DNA of 64,000 nt from JBEVOS01 sp044226655 (lineage in GTDB: Bacteria > Pseudomonadota > Alphaproteobacteria > Caulobacterales > Aquidulcibacteraceae): NCBI GenBank assembly GCA_044226655.1, contig JBGAGO010000001.1:1302001-1366000 (forward strand). The letters are read 5' to 3'. The translations under genes and the position numbers were made by a program. A model generated the notes under the pieces. It saw only the letters and a list, made by a program, of their open reading frames with translations, was not told the DNA's origin and did no database searches. The first letter of the stretch is position 1. The number at the start of each line of letters is the position of its first letter. This document shows positions 50,352 through 57,699 of the stretch, in pieces.

Positions 50352-50672
50352 TCAATGTCGCCGATCCCAGCGGTTCTCGCGGCGGTCCCAACGATCCTCG
50401 CGCACGACGCGCCGATCACCGCGCAGATCGCGGCGATCGCCGCGGATATCGCGCCGGTCTGCGCGCGCCTCGCTCCAATCGCCGTCCTGCACCGCGTCGC
50501 GCGCGTCCTCGCGGAAATCACGCCGATCTTCCCGCAGATCGCGGCGATCGTCGCGCCGATCGACACGGTGTTCGATACGATCGCGCGGCGTGGAATTGTC
50601 TGCGAGCGCAGGCGCAGCGCCCGCCGCGAACAGACACGCGCCCAACAGCGCGGCTTTAACCTTCATCGACAT
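50352..50672 (-). CDS. Exported Arg/Asp-rich repeat protein
   Basis: About 104-106 residues. A signal peptide ends ALADN. The whole mature part is built from short charged repeats such as DRRDDRRDLREDRRD and DRRDLRGDRRVVRED, with almost no hydrophobic core. The 3-4 residue alternation of acidic and basic residues suggests a long single helix with salt bridges. A ribosome site GGAG lies before ATG 50672 (or 50666). It follows the YHS gene by about 77 bp on the same strand and may belong to the ECF regulon. No family recognised. Confidence 0.7.
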   Translation of the reverse strand: MSMKVKAALLGACLFAAGAAPALADNSTPRDRIEHRVDRRDDRRDLREDRRDFREDARDAVQDGDWSEARADRRDIRGDRRDLRGDRRVVREDRWDRRENRWDRRH

Positions 50673-50749
50673 TCTTGATGCTCCCGAATTCCCTCAAGCA
50701 TCCCTCGTGTCGATTTCAACGGGCGCGGCGCGTATCTCCGTCGCGGCTC

Positions 50750-51202
50750 TCAGCGATGTAATACGGCGGGCCAATTCGCATCGCCTTCGCGGATGCGCGC
50801 GGGAATATCCGCTTCCCAGCGATGCTGAATGTCTGCGTTGTAGTTGAGATACAAACGTCCGTTCACCACGCGCCAATAGCGCGGATCGCCGGGCGCGGTG
50901 TAGCCCTGGCTCACGGCCCAGGCGCAATAGCCGCCATATTGCGGCAGATACATCGCCGGCGCGGCGCGGAAGCGCGCGAGATTGTCGGCGTTGGCGAAAT
51001 GATAAACCACGCCTTGATGCGTGAACGTAAAGCGCGCCTCGCCGCGCACGGCGCGCTGCTGCGTGAAATAGGCGACGGGATCGTAGCCGCCGACGCCGAC
51101 ATTCGAGAACAATCCCGTATGCACCGCCGGCTGTTCCGCGTGCGCGGGCAGGGCGGGTGTGACGATGAGCGCGAGCGCGATGAAGAACGAGCGCATATGC
51201 AT
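50750..51202 (-). CDS. Exported YHS-domain protein
   Basis: About 148-150 residues with a signal peptide ending PAHAE. The YHS domain (a small domain often tied to metal handling) covers most of the rest: GYDPVAYFTQQRAVRGEARFTFTHQGVVYHFANADNLARF, then YLPQYGGYCAWAVSQG. The cysteine and histidines could bind metal. It lies 12 bp after the DoxX-like gene in the ECF sigma operon, which supports a stress or metal role. Confidence 0.85.
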   Translation of the reverse strand: MHMRSFFIALALIVTPALPAHAEQPAVHTGLFSNVGVGGYDPVAYFTQQRAVRGEARFTFTHQGVVYHFANADNLARFRAAPAMYLPQYGGYCAWAVSQGYTAPGDPRYWRVVNGRLYLNYNADIQHRWEADIPARIREGDANWPAVLHR

Positions 51203-51214
51203 GGAAGGGTCCTT

Positions 51215-51742
51215 TCAGCGCAGCGACGGCATGGCGTTGAGCGCGCCGGCGCGCATCGCCGGCGCATCGGGCACGAAGGCGCGCTTGAGATCGCCGATGA
51301 GGCCGAGCAGTTCATGACGGCGAATGATGATGAGCACGATGGAGCTCACCCAGATCGTCACTGCAGCGGCGAAAAGGCCGCCGCCATCATGATTGGGATC
51401 CACGCCCAGCGGCGTCCACAGATGGAAATTCACCGCGCCCGTCATCACGGCGAAACCGATCAGTGCGCCCAAGGCGTTGAGCCGCTGCAGGCGCGGCAGC
51501 AGCCCGATCAGCAGCAGCGATGAGGCCACAAGCTCAGCCGAGCCGATCACATATTGGCTGAAGAGCCCGGTATGGCCGAAGAGGCCCGGCAGACCCAGCG
51601 AGCCTGCCCAGCCATCGAGCCGGCCGAAAATTTCCTGCGTCTTCGGATGATCGGTGAATTTGTAGCGCAGGCTGTCGAGAAACACGGCGGCCGCGAACAG
51701 CGAGATCGCCGTCGGCGCCCAGCGGCGGATGGTTTGCATCAT
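51215..51742 (-). CDS. DoxX-like membrane protein
   Basis: About 175 residues with four hydrophobic segments in DoxX-family style (SLFAAAVFLDSLRYKFTDH, then YVIGSAELVASSLLLIGLLPRL, NALGALIGFAVMTGAV, and a last span near the end). DoxX proteins are involved in oxidative or thiol stress in some bacteria. A second predicted ECF promoter lies 43-68 bp upstream of its start (51742), so it can be transcribed separately from sigF-nrsF. Confidence 0.8.
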   Translation of the reverse strand: MMQTIRRWAPTAISLFAAAVFLDSLRYKFTDHPKTQEIFGRLDGWAGSLGLPGLFGHTGLFSQYVIGSAELVASSLLLIGLLPRLQRLNALGALIGFAVMTGAVNFHLWTPLGVDPNHDGGGLFAAAVTIWVSSIVLIIIRRHELLGLIGDLKRAFVPDAPAMRAGALNAMPSLR

Positions 51743-51784
51743 GTGAACACCAACGAGCGCCCCGTGCGCCCTATGCCCCGTGAG

Positions 51785-51810
51785 TACGGCGCACGGCGCG
51801 GGGCCGTTAC
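51785..51810 (-). promoter_or_regulatory. Predicted ECF sigma promoter for the DoxX-YHS genes
   Basis: On the minus strand GTAACG (-35) is followed by exactly 16 bases and CGTA (-10). The promoter before the sigma gene has GTAACC, 16 bases and CGTC. The shared GTAAC-N17-CGT layout suggests both are read by the same sigma factor. Confidence 0.6.
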
Positions 51811-51812
51811 GT

Positions 51813-52439
51813 TCACCAGCGCAGAAAGCGCGCGCCAAAAATCGCGCCGATCACCGCCGAAAGCGCGATGGCGAGCGCATACCACGTGGCGACGAACGGC
51901 ATCGTATCGACCGGGCAATGCAGCGCATACGCCATCGCGCCGATGCCGCCGGCCGCCGCGCCGATGCCAGCGCCGGTGAGCGTCAGATGCGTCGGCGCGA
52001 ATTGCTTGACGACGTAGCCGAGCGCGAGCGCGGCCGGCAGCGCCAGCAGCGGAATGAAGACGAGGCACCAGGGCACATCGCCGCCCGTCCAGGCGCGCAT
52101 GCGCTGGCCGGGATTTTCGCCCATCAGCGCAATCGCCGCCGCGATTAGGCTGACGATGATGAGGCCCGCCACGAACAACATGCGCGCGCGCCCGGGCCGT
52201 CCGGGCTTGGCGAGGCGCACCACCAAAGCCAGCCCCGCCGCTGCGAAACACGCGGAGAACGCCGCCTTCGCCAGCGTCACGCCCATCGCCGAGCCGAGAT
52301 CAGGGCGCGGGCCGATGAACATGAGAAGCAGCAGCACGCCGCCGACGAGGCCAAGCGCGGCCGCTGCCGTCCACGGACGGCGCTTCGGCGGCGGCGTCTC
52401 TTCGCGCGCCAGCGCGTCGATCAAATCCTTGGTCTTCAT
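51813..52439 (-). CDS. nrsF: NrsF-type anti-sigma membrane protein (DUF1109)
   Basis: A 208-residue protein with a short cytoplasmic N terminus (MKTKDLIDALAREETPPP) and six predicted membrane helices, as in the NrsF/DUF1109 family. NrsF proteins hold the ECF factor inactive at the membrane until metal or oxidative stress. Two cysteines in or near membrane segments (VPWCLVF and LHCPVDT) match the cysteine sensing suggested for the family. It overlaps the sigma gene by 4 bp (52436-52439). Confidence 0.9.
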   Translation of the reverse strand: MKTKDLIDALAREETPPPKRRPWTAAAALGLVGGVLLLLMFIGPRPDLGSAMGVTLAKAAFSACFAAAGLALVVRLAKPGRPGRARMLFVAGLIIVSLIAAAIALMGENPGQRMRAWTGGDVPWCLVFIPLLALPAALALGYVVKQFAPTHLTLTGAGIGAAAGGIGAMAYALHCPVDTMPFVATWYALAIALSAVIGAIFGARFLRW

Positions 52440-52981
52440 GTCGCCTCCTCGCGCATCAGCTGCGCGAGCTTCTTCAAGCCGCGATGGATGGAAATCTTGA
52501 TGTCGCTTTCGCCCCAGCCGGTGAGCTGCGCGGCTTCCTTGATGCTTTTCTCTTCGAGCTTCACGAGGCGGATTGCGTCGCGCTGTTTCGGCGGCAATTT
52601 GGCGAGCAGGGCGGCCGCGTCGGTGCGCGCGTCGCTCTCTTCCGCATCGGAGGCTTCAAACAGCGAGGTCGCATCGTCGATCGGCACGGCGATGCCGCGG
52701 CGCTTCTCGCGCCGCCAATGATCGATCAGGCGATAGCGCGCGATGGCGTGGATCCACGCCGTGACCGGATAGGATGGATCATAAGCTTCGCGCCGCGTGT
52801 GCAGCGCGATCAGCGTTTCCTGCACCAGATCTTCCGCTTCGGCCTCGCGTCCCGGCAGGCGGCGCCGGTAATAGCCGCGCAGCAGCTTGCTCGCGCCTTC
52901 GAGGAAGGCGCGATGGGCCGCGGAATCGCCCGCCAGCCCTTTCAGCATCAGCGCCTTGAGGCGGTCTTCTTCCGTGTCCAC
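52436..52981 (-). CDS. sigF: ECF RNA polymerase sigma factor, SigF-type
   Basis: A 181-residue sigma factor with region 2 (AEDLVQETLIALHTRREAY, then TAWIHAIARYRLIDHWRREKRR) and region 4 (LPPKQRDAIRLVKLEEKSI, then GWGESDIKISIHRGLKKL). It has no anti-sigma domain of its own. Its partner is the overlapping NrsF gene. A predicted GTAACC-N16-CGTC promoter lies about 25 bp upstream of the likely transcript start region, so it probably activates its own operon. Confidence 0.92.
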   Translation of the reverse strand: MDTEEDRLKALMLKGLAGDSAAHRAFLEGASKLLRGYYRRRLPGREAEAEDLVQETLIALHTRREAYDPSYPVTAWIHAIARYRLIDHWRREKRRGIAVPIDDATSLFEASDAEESDARTDAAALLAKLPPKQRDAIRLVKLEEKSIKEAAQLTGWGESDIKISIHRGLKKLAQLMREEAT

Positions 52982-53012
52982 GCAATCCCCGCGCGAGGGC
53001 GATCCTAGCTAA

Positions 53013-53038
53013 GACGATGGGGGAAGCGCGAGGGTTAC
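53013..53038 (-). promoter_or_regulatory. Predicted autoregulated ECF sigma promoter
   Basis: The minus strand reads GTAACC, 16 bases, CGTC, then about 30 bases to the sigma ATG at 52981. From memory, Caulobacter SigF promoters have a GTAACC -35. The second copy at 51785 supports it. Confidence 0.65.
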
Positions 53039-53053
53039 AGGCGCAATGCTCTT

Positions 53054-53153
53054 CCTCCCCCTGCAAGGGGGAGGTCAGGAGGGGGTGAGTCACAATCTCA
53101 ACCCGCATCGCGTTTGCTCACCCCCTCCCATCCTCCCCCTTGCAGGGAAAGGA
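53054..53153. repeat. Long inverted repeat, family A copy 4
   Basis: The arms are CCTCCCCCTGCAAGGGGGAG and CTCCCCCTTGCAGGGAAAGG (one arm slightly decayed), with AGGAGGGGGTGAG facing CTCACCCCCTCCC. It lies 10 bp beyond the pheA stop and 16 bp upstream of the sigF promoter. Confidence 0.85.
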
Positions 53154-53163
53154 GAAGGGCGCG

Positions 53164-54009
53164 TTACGCCGGCGCTGTCTTCCGGAACGGATCGGCGGGA
53201 TAGACGCCCAGCACTTTGAGCTGCGAGGAGAAGAATTGCAGCTCCTGCATCGCCAGTTCCACATTGCGCTCGCGCGGATGGCCTTCGATGTCGGCGTAGA
53301 ACATCGCGGCGTGGAAGGCCCCGCCTTCGAGATAGCTTTCGAGCTTGGTCATGTTCACGCCATTGGTCGCGAACCCGCCGAGGCCCTTGTAGAGCGCGGC
53401 GGGAATGTTGCGCACACGGAAGACGAAGCTCGTCATGCACGGGCCGACATCGGGCTCGGCGTCGTCCGGCTCGGGCGCGAAGACGAGGAAGCGCGTCGTG
53501 TTGTGCGCGAAATCGCGCACGTCGTCCTTGAGCACGTCGAGCCCGTAAATCTCCGCTGCCAGCGGCGGGGCGAGCGCGCCTTCGCGCGGATCATTCAACT
53601 CGGCCACTTCGCGGGCGGCGCCCGCATTGTCCGCCGTCGTCATCGCGGCGAGGCCCATTTCGCGCAGTGTCTTCCTGCACTGGCCGATGGTCTGGATATG
53701 GCTGCGCACGCGCTTCAGCGTCGCCAGCGTCGCGCCCTTCGGCGCCACCAGCTGATAGCGGATCGGCATGAAATGTTCGGCCGTGATGAAGAGGTTCGCT
53801 TCGGGCACCAGGTGATGCACGTCGGCGACGCGGCCGGCGACCGAGTTCTCGATCGGGATCATGGCCAGCTGCGCCTGGCCGTCGCTCACCGCGGCGAACG
53901 CGTCCTCAAACGTGGGGCAGGCCAGCGGCTCATAATCGGGACGCACGGCTTTGCACGCGATATGGGAATTGGCGCCGGGCTCGCCTTGATACGCGATCTT
54001 CTTGGTCAT
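53164..54009 (-). CDS. pheA: Prephenate dehydratase
   Basis: A 281-residue monofunctional enzyme (no chorismate mutase domain). The catalytic domain has IPIENSVAGRVADVHHL and NTTRFLVFAPE, and the C-terminal ACT domain carries the ESYLEGGAFHAAMFYADIEGH region that senses phenylalanine. It makes phenylpyruvate for phenylalanine. ATG 54009 follows AGGAG, and an in-frame GTG one codon earlier is not used. Confidence 0.94.
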   Translation of the reverse strand: MTKKIAYQGEPGANSHIACKAVRPDYEPLACPTFEDAFAAVSDGQAQLAMIPIENSVAGRVADVHHLVPEANLFITAEHFMPIRYQLVAPKGATLATLKRVRSHIQTIGQCRKTLREMGLAAMTTADNAGAAREVAELNDPREGALAPPLAAEIYGLDVLKDDVRDFAHNTTRFLVFAPEPDDAEPDVGPCMTSFVFRVRNIPAALYKGLGGFATNGVNMTKLESYLEGGAFHAAMFYADIEGHPRERNVELAMQELQFFSSQLKVLGVYPADPFRKTAPA

Positions 54010-54060
54010 CACCGCCCGCTCCTAACGCAGGTCGCATGCGGGGCAAAGGCGCTACCTTGT

Positions 54061-54209
54061 CCTTCTCCCCCTGTGGGAGAAGGTGGATCGCCGCGCAGCG
54101 GCGAGACGGATGAGGGGTGTTTGCGCCCTTCTTGCAGAACGACGCGCTTGCACCCCTCATCCGGCTTCGCACTTCGTGCTCAGCCACCTTCTCCCACAAG
54201 GGGAGAAGG
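54061..54209. repeat. Long inverted repeat, family B copy 4
   Basis: The arms are CCTTCTCCCCCTGTGGGAGA and ACCTTCTCCCACAAGGGGAG, with GGATGAGGGGTGT facing CACCCCTCATCC. It is 9 bp beyond the patatin stop on the minus strand. Confidence 0.85.
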
Positions 54210-54218
54210 ACGAAGGCG

Positions 54219-55577
54219 TCAGCGGCCAATCGCGCGCACCGCCGCATTCTCCAGAATGGCGTCATGCCCGCCCTGGATGAGGGCCGTGACCAGATCGGGA
54301 TCGAGGCTGACCGCCGTGGGCGCAGCGCCGAAGCGGGCGGCGCGCGCCGCGTCCAGATCGGAGAACGAGACCAGATCAAGCGTGAAGCGGAAATCGCGGC
54401 AATCCCAGCCATCAAGCGCGCCGCGCAGGGCCAGCACATCCTCATTCGAAAGGCCGCAGCGATAGGTGACGACGTCGCCCTGCCAGCGGTCGAGCATGCC
54501 GGCGAACGCATCATAGGCGCCGCGCTTGCCGGCGTTGATCTGCGCGTCGAGCACCGCGGCCGCCGTCTGCGCGCCGTCGGGACCGGCCTCGCGCAATGGC
54601 CAATCGCCTTGCGGCGCGATGCCCGCATCGATCACGACGACGGTGACATGGCTGAGCCGCACCGCATCGCGCGCCGAGAACGGCCCGTACGGCGTCTGCG
54701 CGGCGGCGCGCAGAACGAGCAGGCTCGCCAGCCCGAAATTGTCCACCACGCCGCCATCGACGAGATGCAAAAAGCCCATGCGCGCCGGATCGCGGTAAAG
54801 TTCGAACGCCCGCGCAGTTTCGCGCACGATGACCGAACCTTCGCGGCCCGAAGCGCTCTGCGCCACCCAATCCGGCAGCGGCGCGCAATTGGCGTGCGTC
54901 GCAATCGTGGTTGCGCGGAACGCAATCGGCACAGACATGGACGCCGCCACCGCATCCGCCGCCGGCACATCGGCGAGATCGCCGCATATGGCTTGGAAGA
55001 AGGGCGGCGCGAACGCGAATGGCACGCCGTTGTAAAGCTCGGTCGCGTTGAGCACGATGCGCGGCGCGCCCGGCCGGTCGAAATCCGCGAGCGTCGCGCC
55101 GCGAAACACTTCGCGGTCGAGCCAATCGGACAGCCGGTCGCGCCCATTGATCCCGCCGCCCAGCGCGCGCAGCCAATTGGCCGGCGACAGCGCGCTGGTG
55201 CGGAGATCGGCGGCCCAATCCTTGTCGAGCGCGTCGGCGCGGAAGCTGGCGAGGCCGTCATCGCCATGCAGGCCGTAATAGGCTGCGGTGATCGAGCCGC
55301 CGGAGACCGAGGTGATGAGCGCGATGCGCTGCGTCAGCGGCGCGCCGCCGGCATCGTGCATGTCGTGAAGCGCGGTGAGCGCGCCAAAGCTGAACGAGGC
55401 GGCGCGCGCGCCGCCGCCGGAAAACGCCAGCATCAGCGCGTCGCCATCGGCGTTGAGATTGGTTTCGAAAGCGGTGGAGGCGGCGGCCTCAGCCGGCGCG
55501 TTGATGATGGTTGCATCCGGCGTCGAGACACAGGCGGCCGAGAAGCTTGCGGCGGCGAGGGCGGCGAGGCGCTTCAT
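54219..55577 (-). CDS. Patatin-like phospholipase, lipoprotein
   Basis: A 452-residue protein. The N-terminal lipobox AAC (SAAC near residue 16) suggests membrane lipidation. The patatin fold has the oxyanion run SGGGARAASFSFG, the serine nucleophile in TSVSGGSITA, and the DGG aspartate in VDGGVVDNFG, which makes a Ser-Asp dyad. It probably hydrolyses membrane lipids from the periplasmic side. It overlaps kdsB by 4 bp, tying it to envelope synthesis genes. Confidence 0.87.
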   Translation of the reverse strand: MKRLAALAAASFSAACVSTPDATIINAPAEAAASTAFETNLNADGDALMLAFSGGGARAASFSFGALTALHDMHDAGGAPLTQRIALITSVSGGSITAAYYGLHGDDGLASFRADALDKDWAADLRTSALSPANWLRALGGGINGRDRLSDWLDREVFRGATLADFDRPGAPRIVLNATELYNGVPFAFAPPFFQAICGDLADVPAADAVAASMSVPIAFRATTIATHANCAPLPDWVAQSASGREGSVIVRETARAFELYRDPARMGFLHLVDGGVVDNFGLASLLVLRAAAQTPYGPFSARDAVRLSHVTVVVIDAGIAPQGDWPLREAGPDGAQTAAAVLDAQINAGKRGAYDAFAGMLDRWQGDVVTYRCGLSNEDVLALRGALDGWDCRDFRFTLDLVSFSDLDAARAARFGAAPTAVSLDPDLVTALIQGGHDAILENAAVRAIGR

Positions 55578-56287
55578 CGTTTGGCCAGCAGGGCGCGCGT
55601 GGCTTCGAGATCGTCCGGCCCGTCGACGCCTTTCGGGAACTCATCGGTGACGCCGGCGACGATAGTCATGCCCATTTCCAGCGCGCGCAGCTGCTCCAGC
55701 TTTTCGCGCCGTTCGAGCGGCGAGGGCGGCGCGGCCACGAAGCGCGCGAGCGCGGCGCGGCGATAAACGTAGATGCCCAGATGCCGCCAGATCGGACCTT
55801 CGCCGCTCGGCGCCGGCGCGCGCGTGAAATAGAGGCAGCGGCCATCCTGCGCGCGAATGGCCTTCACGACATTCGGATTGTCGCGGTCGGCGGGATCGGA
55901 GGATGGCGAAATCAGCGTGGCGATGTCGGCGCCGTCGCCCAGGACCGCCACCGCGCGCTTGATGTCGGTCGGGTTCATCGTCGGCATATCGCCCTGCAGG
56001 TTGACGACGATCTCATGCGCGCGCGCCGGATCGAACGCTTCGGCGGCGGCGTGCACGCGGTCCGTACCCGATGGCAGCGACGGATCGGTGACGATGGCCT
56101 CAGCGCCCGCCTGGCGCGCCGCCGCGGCGATCTCTTCTTCCGCCGCCGCCACCAGCACAGGCCCCGCACGCGCGGCCAGCGCCAGCTCGACCATCCACGC
56201 GATCATCGGCTTGCCGTGGATATCTGCGAGCGGCTTGCCGGGCAGGCGTTGCGCGGCCATGCGGGCGGGAATGACGATGAGCGGCAT
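55574..56287 (-). CDS. kdsB: 3-deoxy-manno-octulosonate cytidylyltransferase
   Basis: A 237-residue enzyme that activates Kdo with CTP for lipid A-core assembly. Marks are the N-terminal IPARMAAQRLPGKPLADI and the VNLQGDMPTM metal site, with LGIYVYRR later. It indicates an LPS-bearing outer membrane. It is divergent from the cytochrome c gene. Confidence 0.94.
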   Translation of the reverse strand: MPLIVIPARMAAQRLPGKPLADIHGKPMIAWMVELALAARAGPVLVAAAEEEIAAAARQAGAEAIVTDPSLPSGTDRVHAAAEAFDPARAHEIVVNLQGDMPTMNPTDIKRAVAVLGDGADIATLISPSSDPADRDNPNVVKAIRAQDGRCLYFTRAPAPSGEGPIWRHLGIYVYRRAALARFVAAPPSPLERREKLEQLRALEMGMTIVAGVTDEFPKGVDGPDDLEATRALLAKR

Positions 56288-56444
56288 GGACGAGCCCTAG
56301 AGCGCGGCTTGGGTTTGTGGCGTGCGACGGTTCGCCGCGCGGCGTCAAGCTGAGCGGCGATTGCGCGGACCCGGCTTGGCGCGGCGGGCGGAGCTTGCCA
56401 TAACCGCGCGCTGAATCGGCGCTCATGCGGCGCGGGGATGGGCG

Positions 56445-57104
56445 ATGAGCGATCTGCGGATGAATTCGGTGTTGGGCGCGGTCCTCGCTTCGGCGTTGGG
56501 CGTGCTCGGTCTTGGCGCGGTCTCGGGCGCGCTGTTCGAACCGCACTATCCTGAAAAGGCCGGCTACGCGCCGGAAGTGGATCTTTCGGCCCATGGCGGG
56601 GGCGGCGGCCCGGCAGCGCCGGTAGGCCCGCCCGATTTCGGCCGCCTGTTCGCCGATCAAGCCCAGCTCACCGAACTCGTCGCCCGCGGCGAGCGCGTCC
56701 ATGGCGTGTGCACGTCGTGCCACAATTTCGATGCCGGCGGCCCCAACGGCACCGGCCCCAATCTGCATGATGTGTTCGGCCGCCGCTCGGGCACGCATCC
56801 CGGCTTCGCCTATTCCGATGCGATGGCGCACCATGACGCGACGTGGAGCTATGACACGCTCGACGCCTATCTGACCTCGCCGGCGCGTGCCGTGCCGGGC
56901 AACAAGATGGCGTTCGCTGGCATCCGCAACACGGACGACCGCGTCGCGCTGATCGCGTTCCTGCGCTCGATCAGCCCGAACAATGTGCCGCTGCCGGCGC
57001 CTTTGCCTGAAGCTGCGCCTGCCGAAGCCGCGCCGAGCACGGGCTCAACCGCCGCCGCGCCCGCGACGGGCGGCGCCACACCGGCGACGCCGCCCGCTCA
57101 CTGA
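56445..57104 (+). CDS. Membrane-anchored cytochrome c
   Basis: A 219-residue protein. One N-terminal membrane helix (SVLGAVLASALGVLGLGAVSGAL) acts as signal anchor. A single heme c is bound by CTSCH near residue 88, with the axial methionine probably in NKMAFAG. The C-terminal 40 residues are a proline and alanine-rich tail. It resembles CycM-type carriers between the bc1 complex and oxidase. It is divergent from kdsB, an order known in other alphaproteobacteria, and convergent with a MarR gene 3 bp away. Confidence 0.9.
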   Translation: MSDLRMNSVLGAVLASALGVLGLGAVSGALFEPHYPEKAGYAPEVDLSAHGGGGGPAAPVGPPDFGRLFADQAQLTELVARGERVHGVCTSCHNFDAGGPNGTGPNLHDVFGRRSGTHPGFAYSDAMAHHDATWSYDTLDAYLTSPARAVPGNKMAFAGIRNTDDRVALIAFLRSISPNNVPLPAPLPEAAPAEAAPSTGSTAAAPATGGATPATPPAH

Positions 57105-57107
57105 CCA

Positions 57108-57476
57108 TCAGATCGCGAGCTGCGCGCCGCCAGTGTCGAGCGCGCGCGTATGCGTGATGCGCTGACCGAATTCCGCGAGGAATTGCGCGCCCTTGGGCGT
57201 GCGTTCGACCAGCACGTTGCGGCCATCCTGCGGATCGCGCCGGCGCTGCAGCAGTTCAAGCCGCGACAGCGTGTCGAGCGCGCGTGTGATGGCGGGCTTG
57301 CCCACGGCGAGCGTGGAGGCGAGGCCCCGCACCGTGTGTGGCCCCGGCGCCAGGTGCACCGTCATCAGCACCGCCATTTGGCGGGCCGTGAGATCAGGCG
57401 AGTCCGAGCGGACCGCCGACACCGTCACGCGGCGCCACAAATCCAGCGCTTGGCGTTGTTCGGAAGAGATTTCCAT
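57108..57476 (-). CDS. MarR-family transcription regulator
   Basis: A 122-residue winged helix-turn-helix protein. DLTARQMAVLMTVHL begins the HTH, VRGLASTLAVGKPAITRALDTLSRLELLQRR is the recognition part, and DGRNVLVERTPKGAQFL is the wing. The DNA in front carries several inverted repeats, so it likely represses itself. The target regulon is unknown. ATG 57476 follows GGGAG, and a longer frame upstream is ignored. Confidence 0.9.
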   Translation of the reverse strand: MEISSEQRQALDLWRRVTVSAVRSDSPDLTARQMAVLMTVHLAPGPHTVRGLASTLAVGKPAITRALDTLSRLELLQRRRDPQDGRNVLVERTPKGAQFLAEFGQRITHTRALDTGGAQLAI

Positions 57477-57479
57477 TTT

Positions 57480-57580
57480 GCATCGCTCCCGGTTCGTTTG
57501 CGATGCGAGACAAGGTTTACCGATTCTAGCGGTGCGGCCAGCCCCTGACACAATATCTTGTGCGGAATCCCGTAATTCCG
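57480..57580. promoter_or_regulatory. Inverted repeats before marR (candidate operators)
   Basis: Three palindromes lie close together: GCATCGC with GCGATGC at 57480-57506, CACAA-TATC-TTGTG at 57549-57562, and CGGAAT-CCCGTA-ATTCCG at 57563-57580. The TTGT/ACAA type is common for MarR operators. Confidence 0.4.
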
Positions 57581-57625
57581 CCGACGAAATACACAATAGA
57601 GGGAGAGCCGGGTGGCGCCCCCTCT

Positions 57626-57683
57626 CGTACCCCCGGCTTCCAGCCGGCAGGCCGCGCTATGCCGGCTGGAAGCCGGCGGTACG
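57626..57683. repeat. Family D palindrome copy 3
   Basis: CGTACCCCCGGCTTCCAGCC pairs with GGCTGGAAGCCGGCGGTACG. It lies 16 bp beyond the aminopeptidase stop. Confidence 0.9.
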
Positions 57684-57699
57684 ACGCGCGGCGCCGTCC

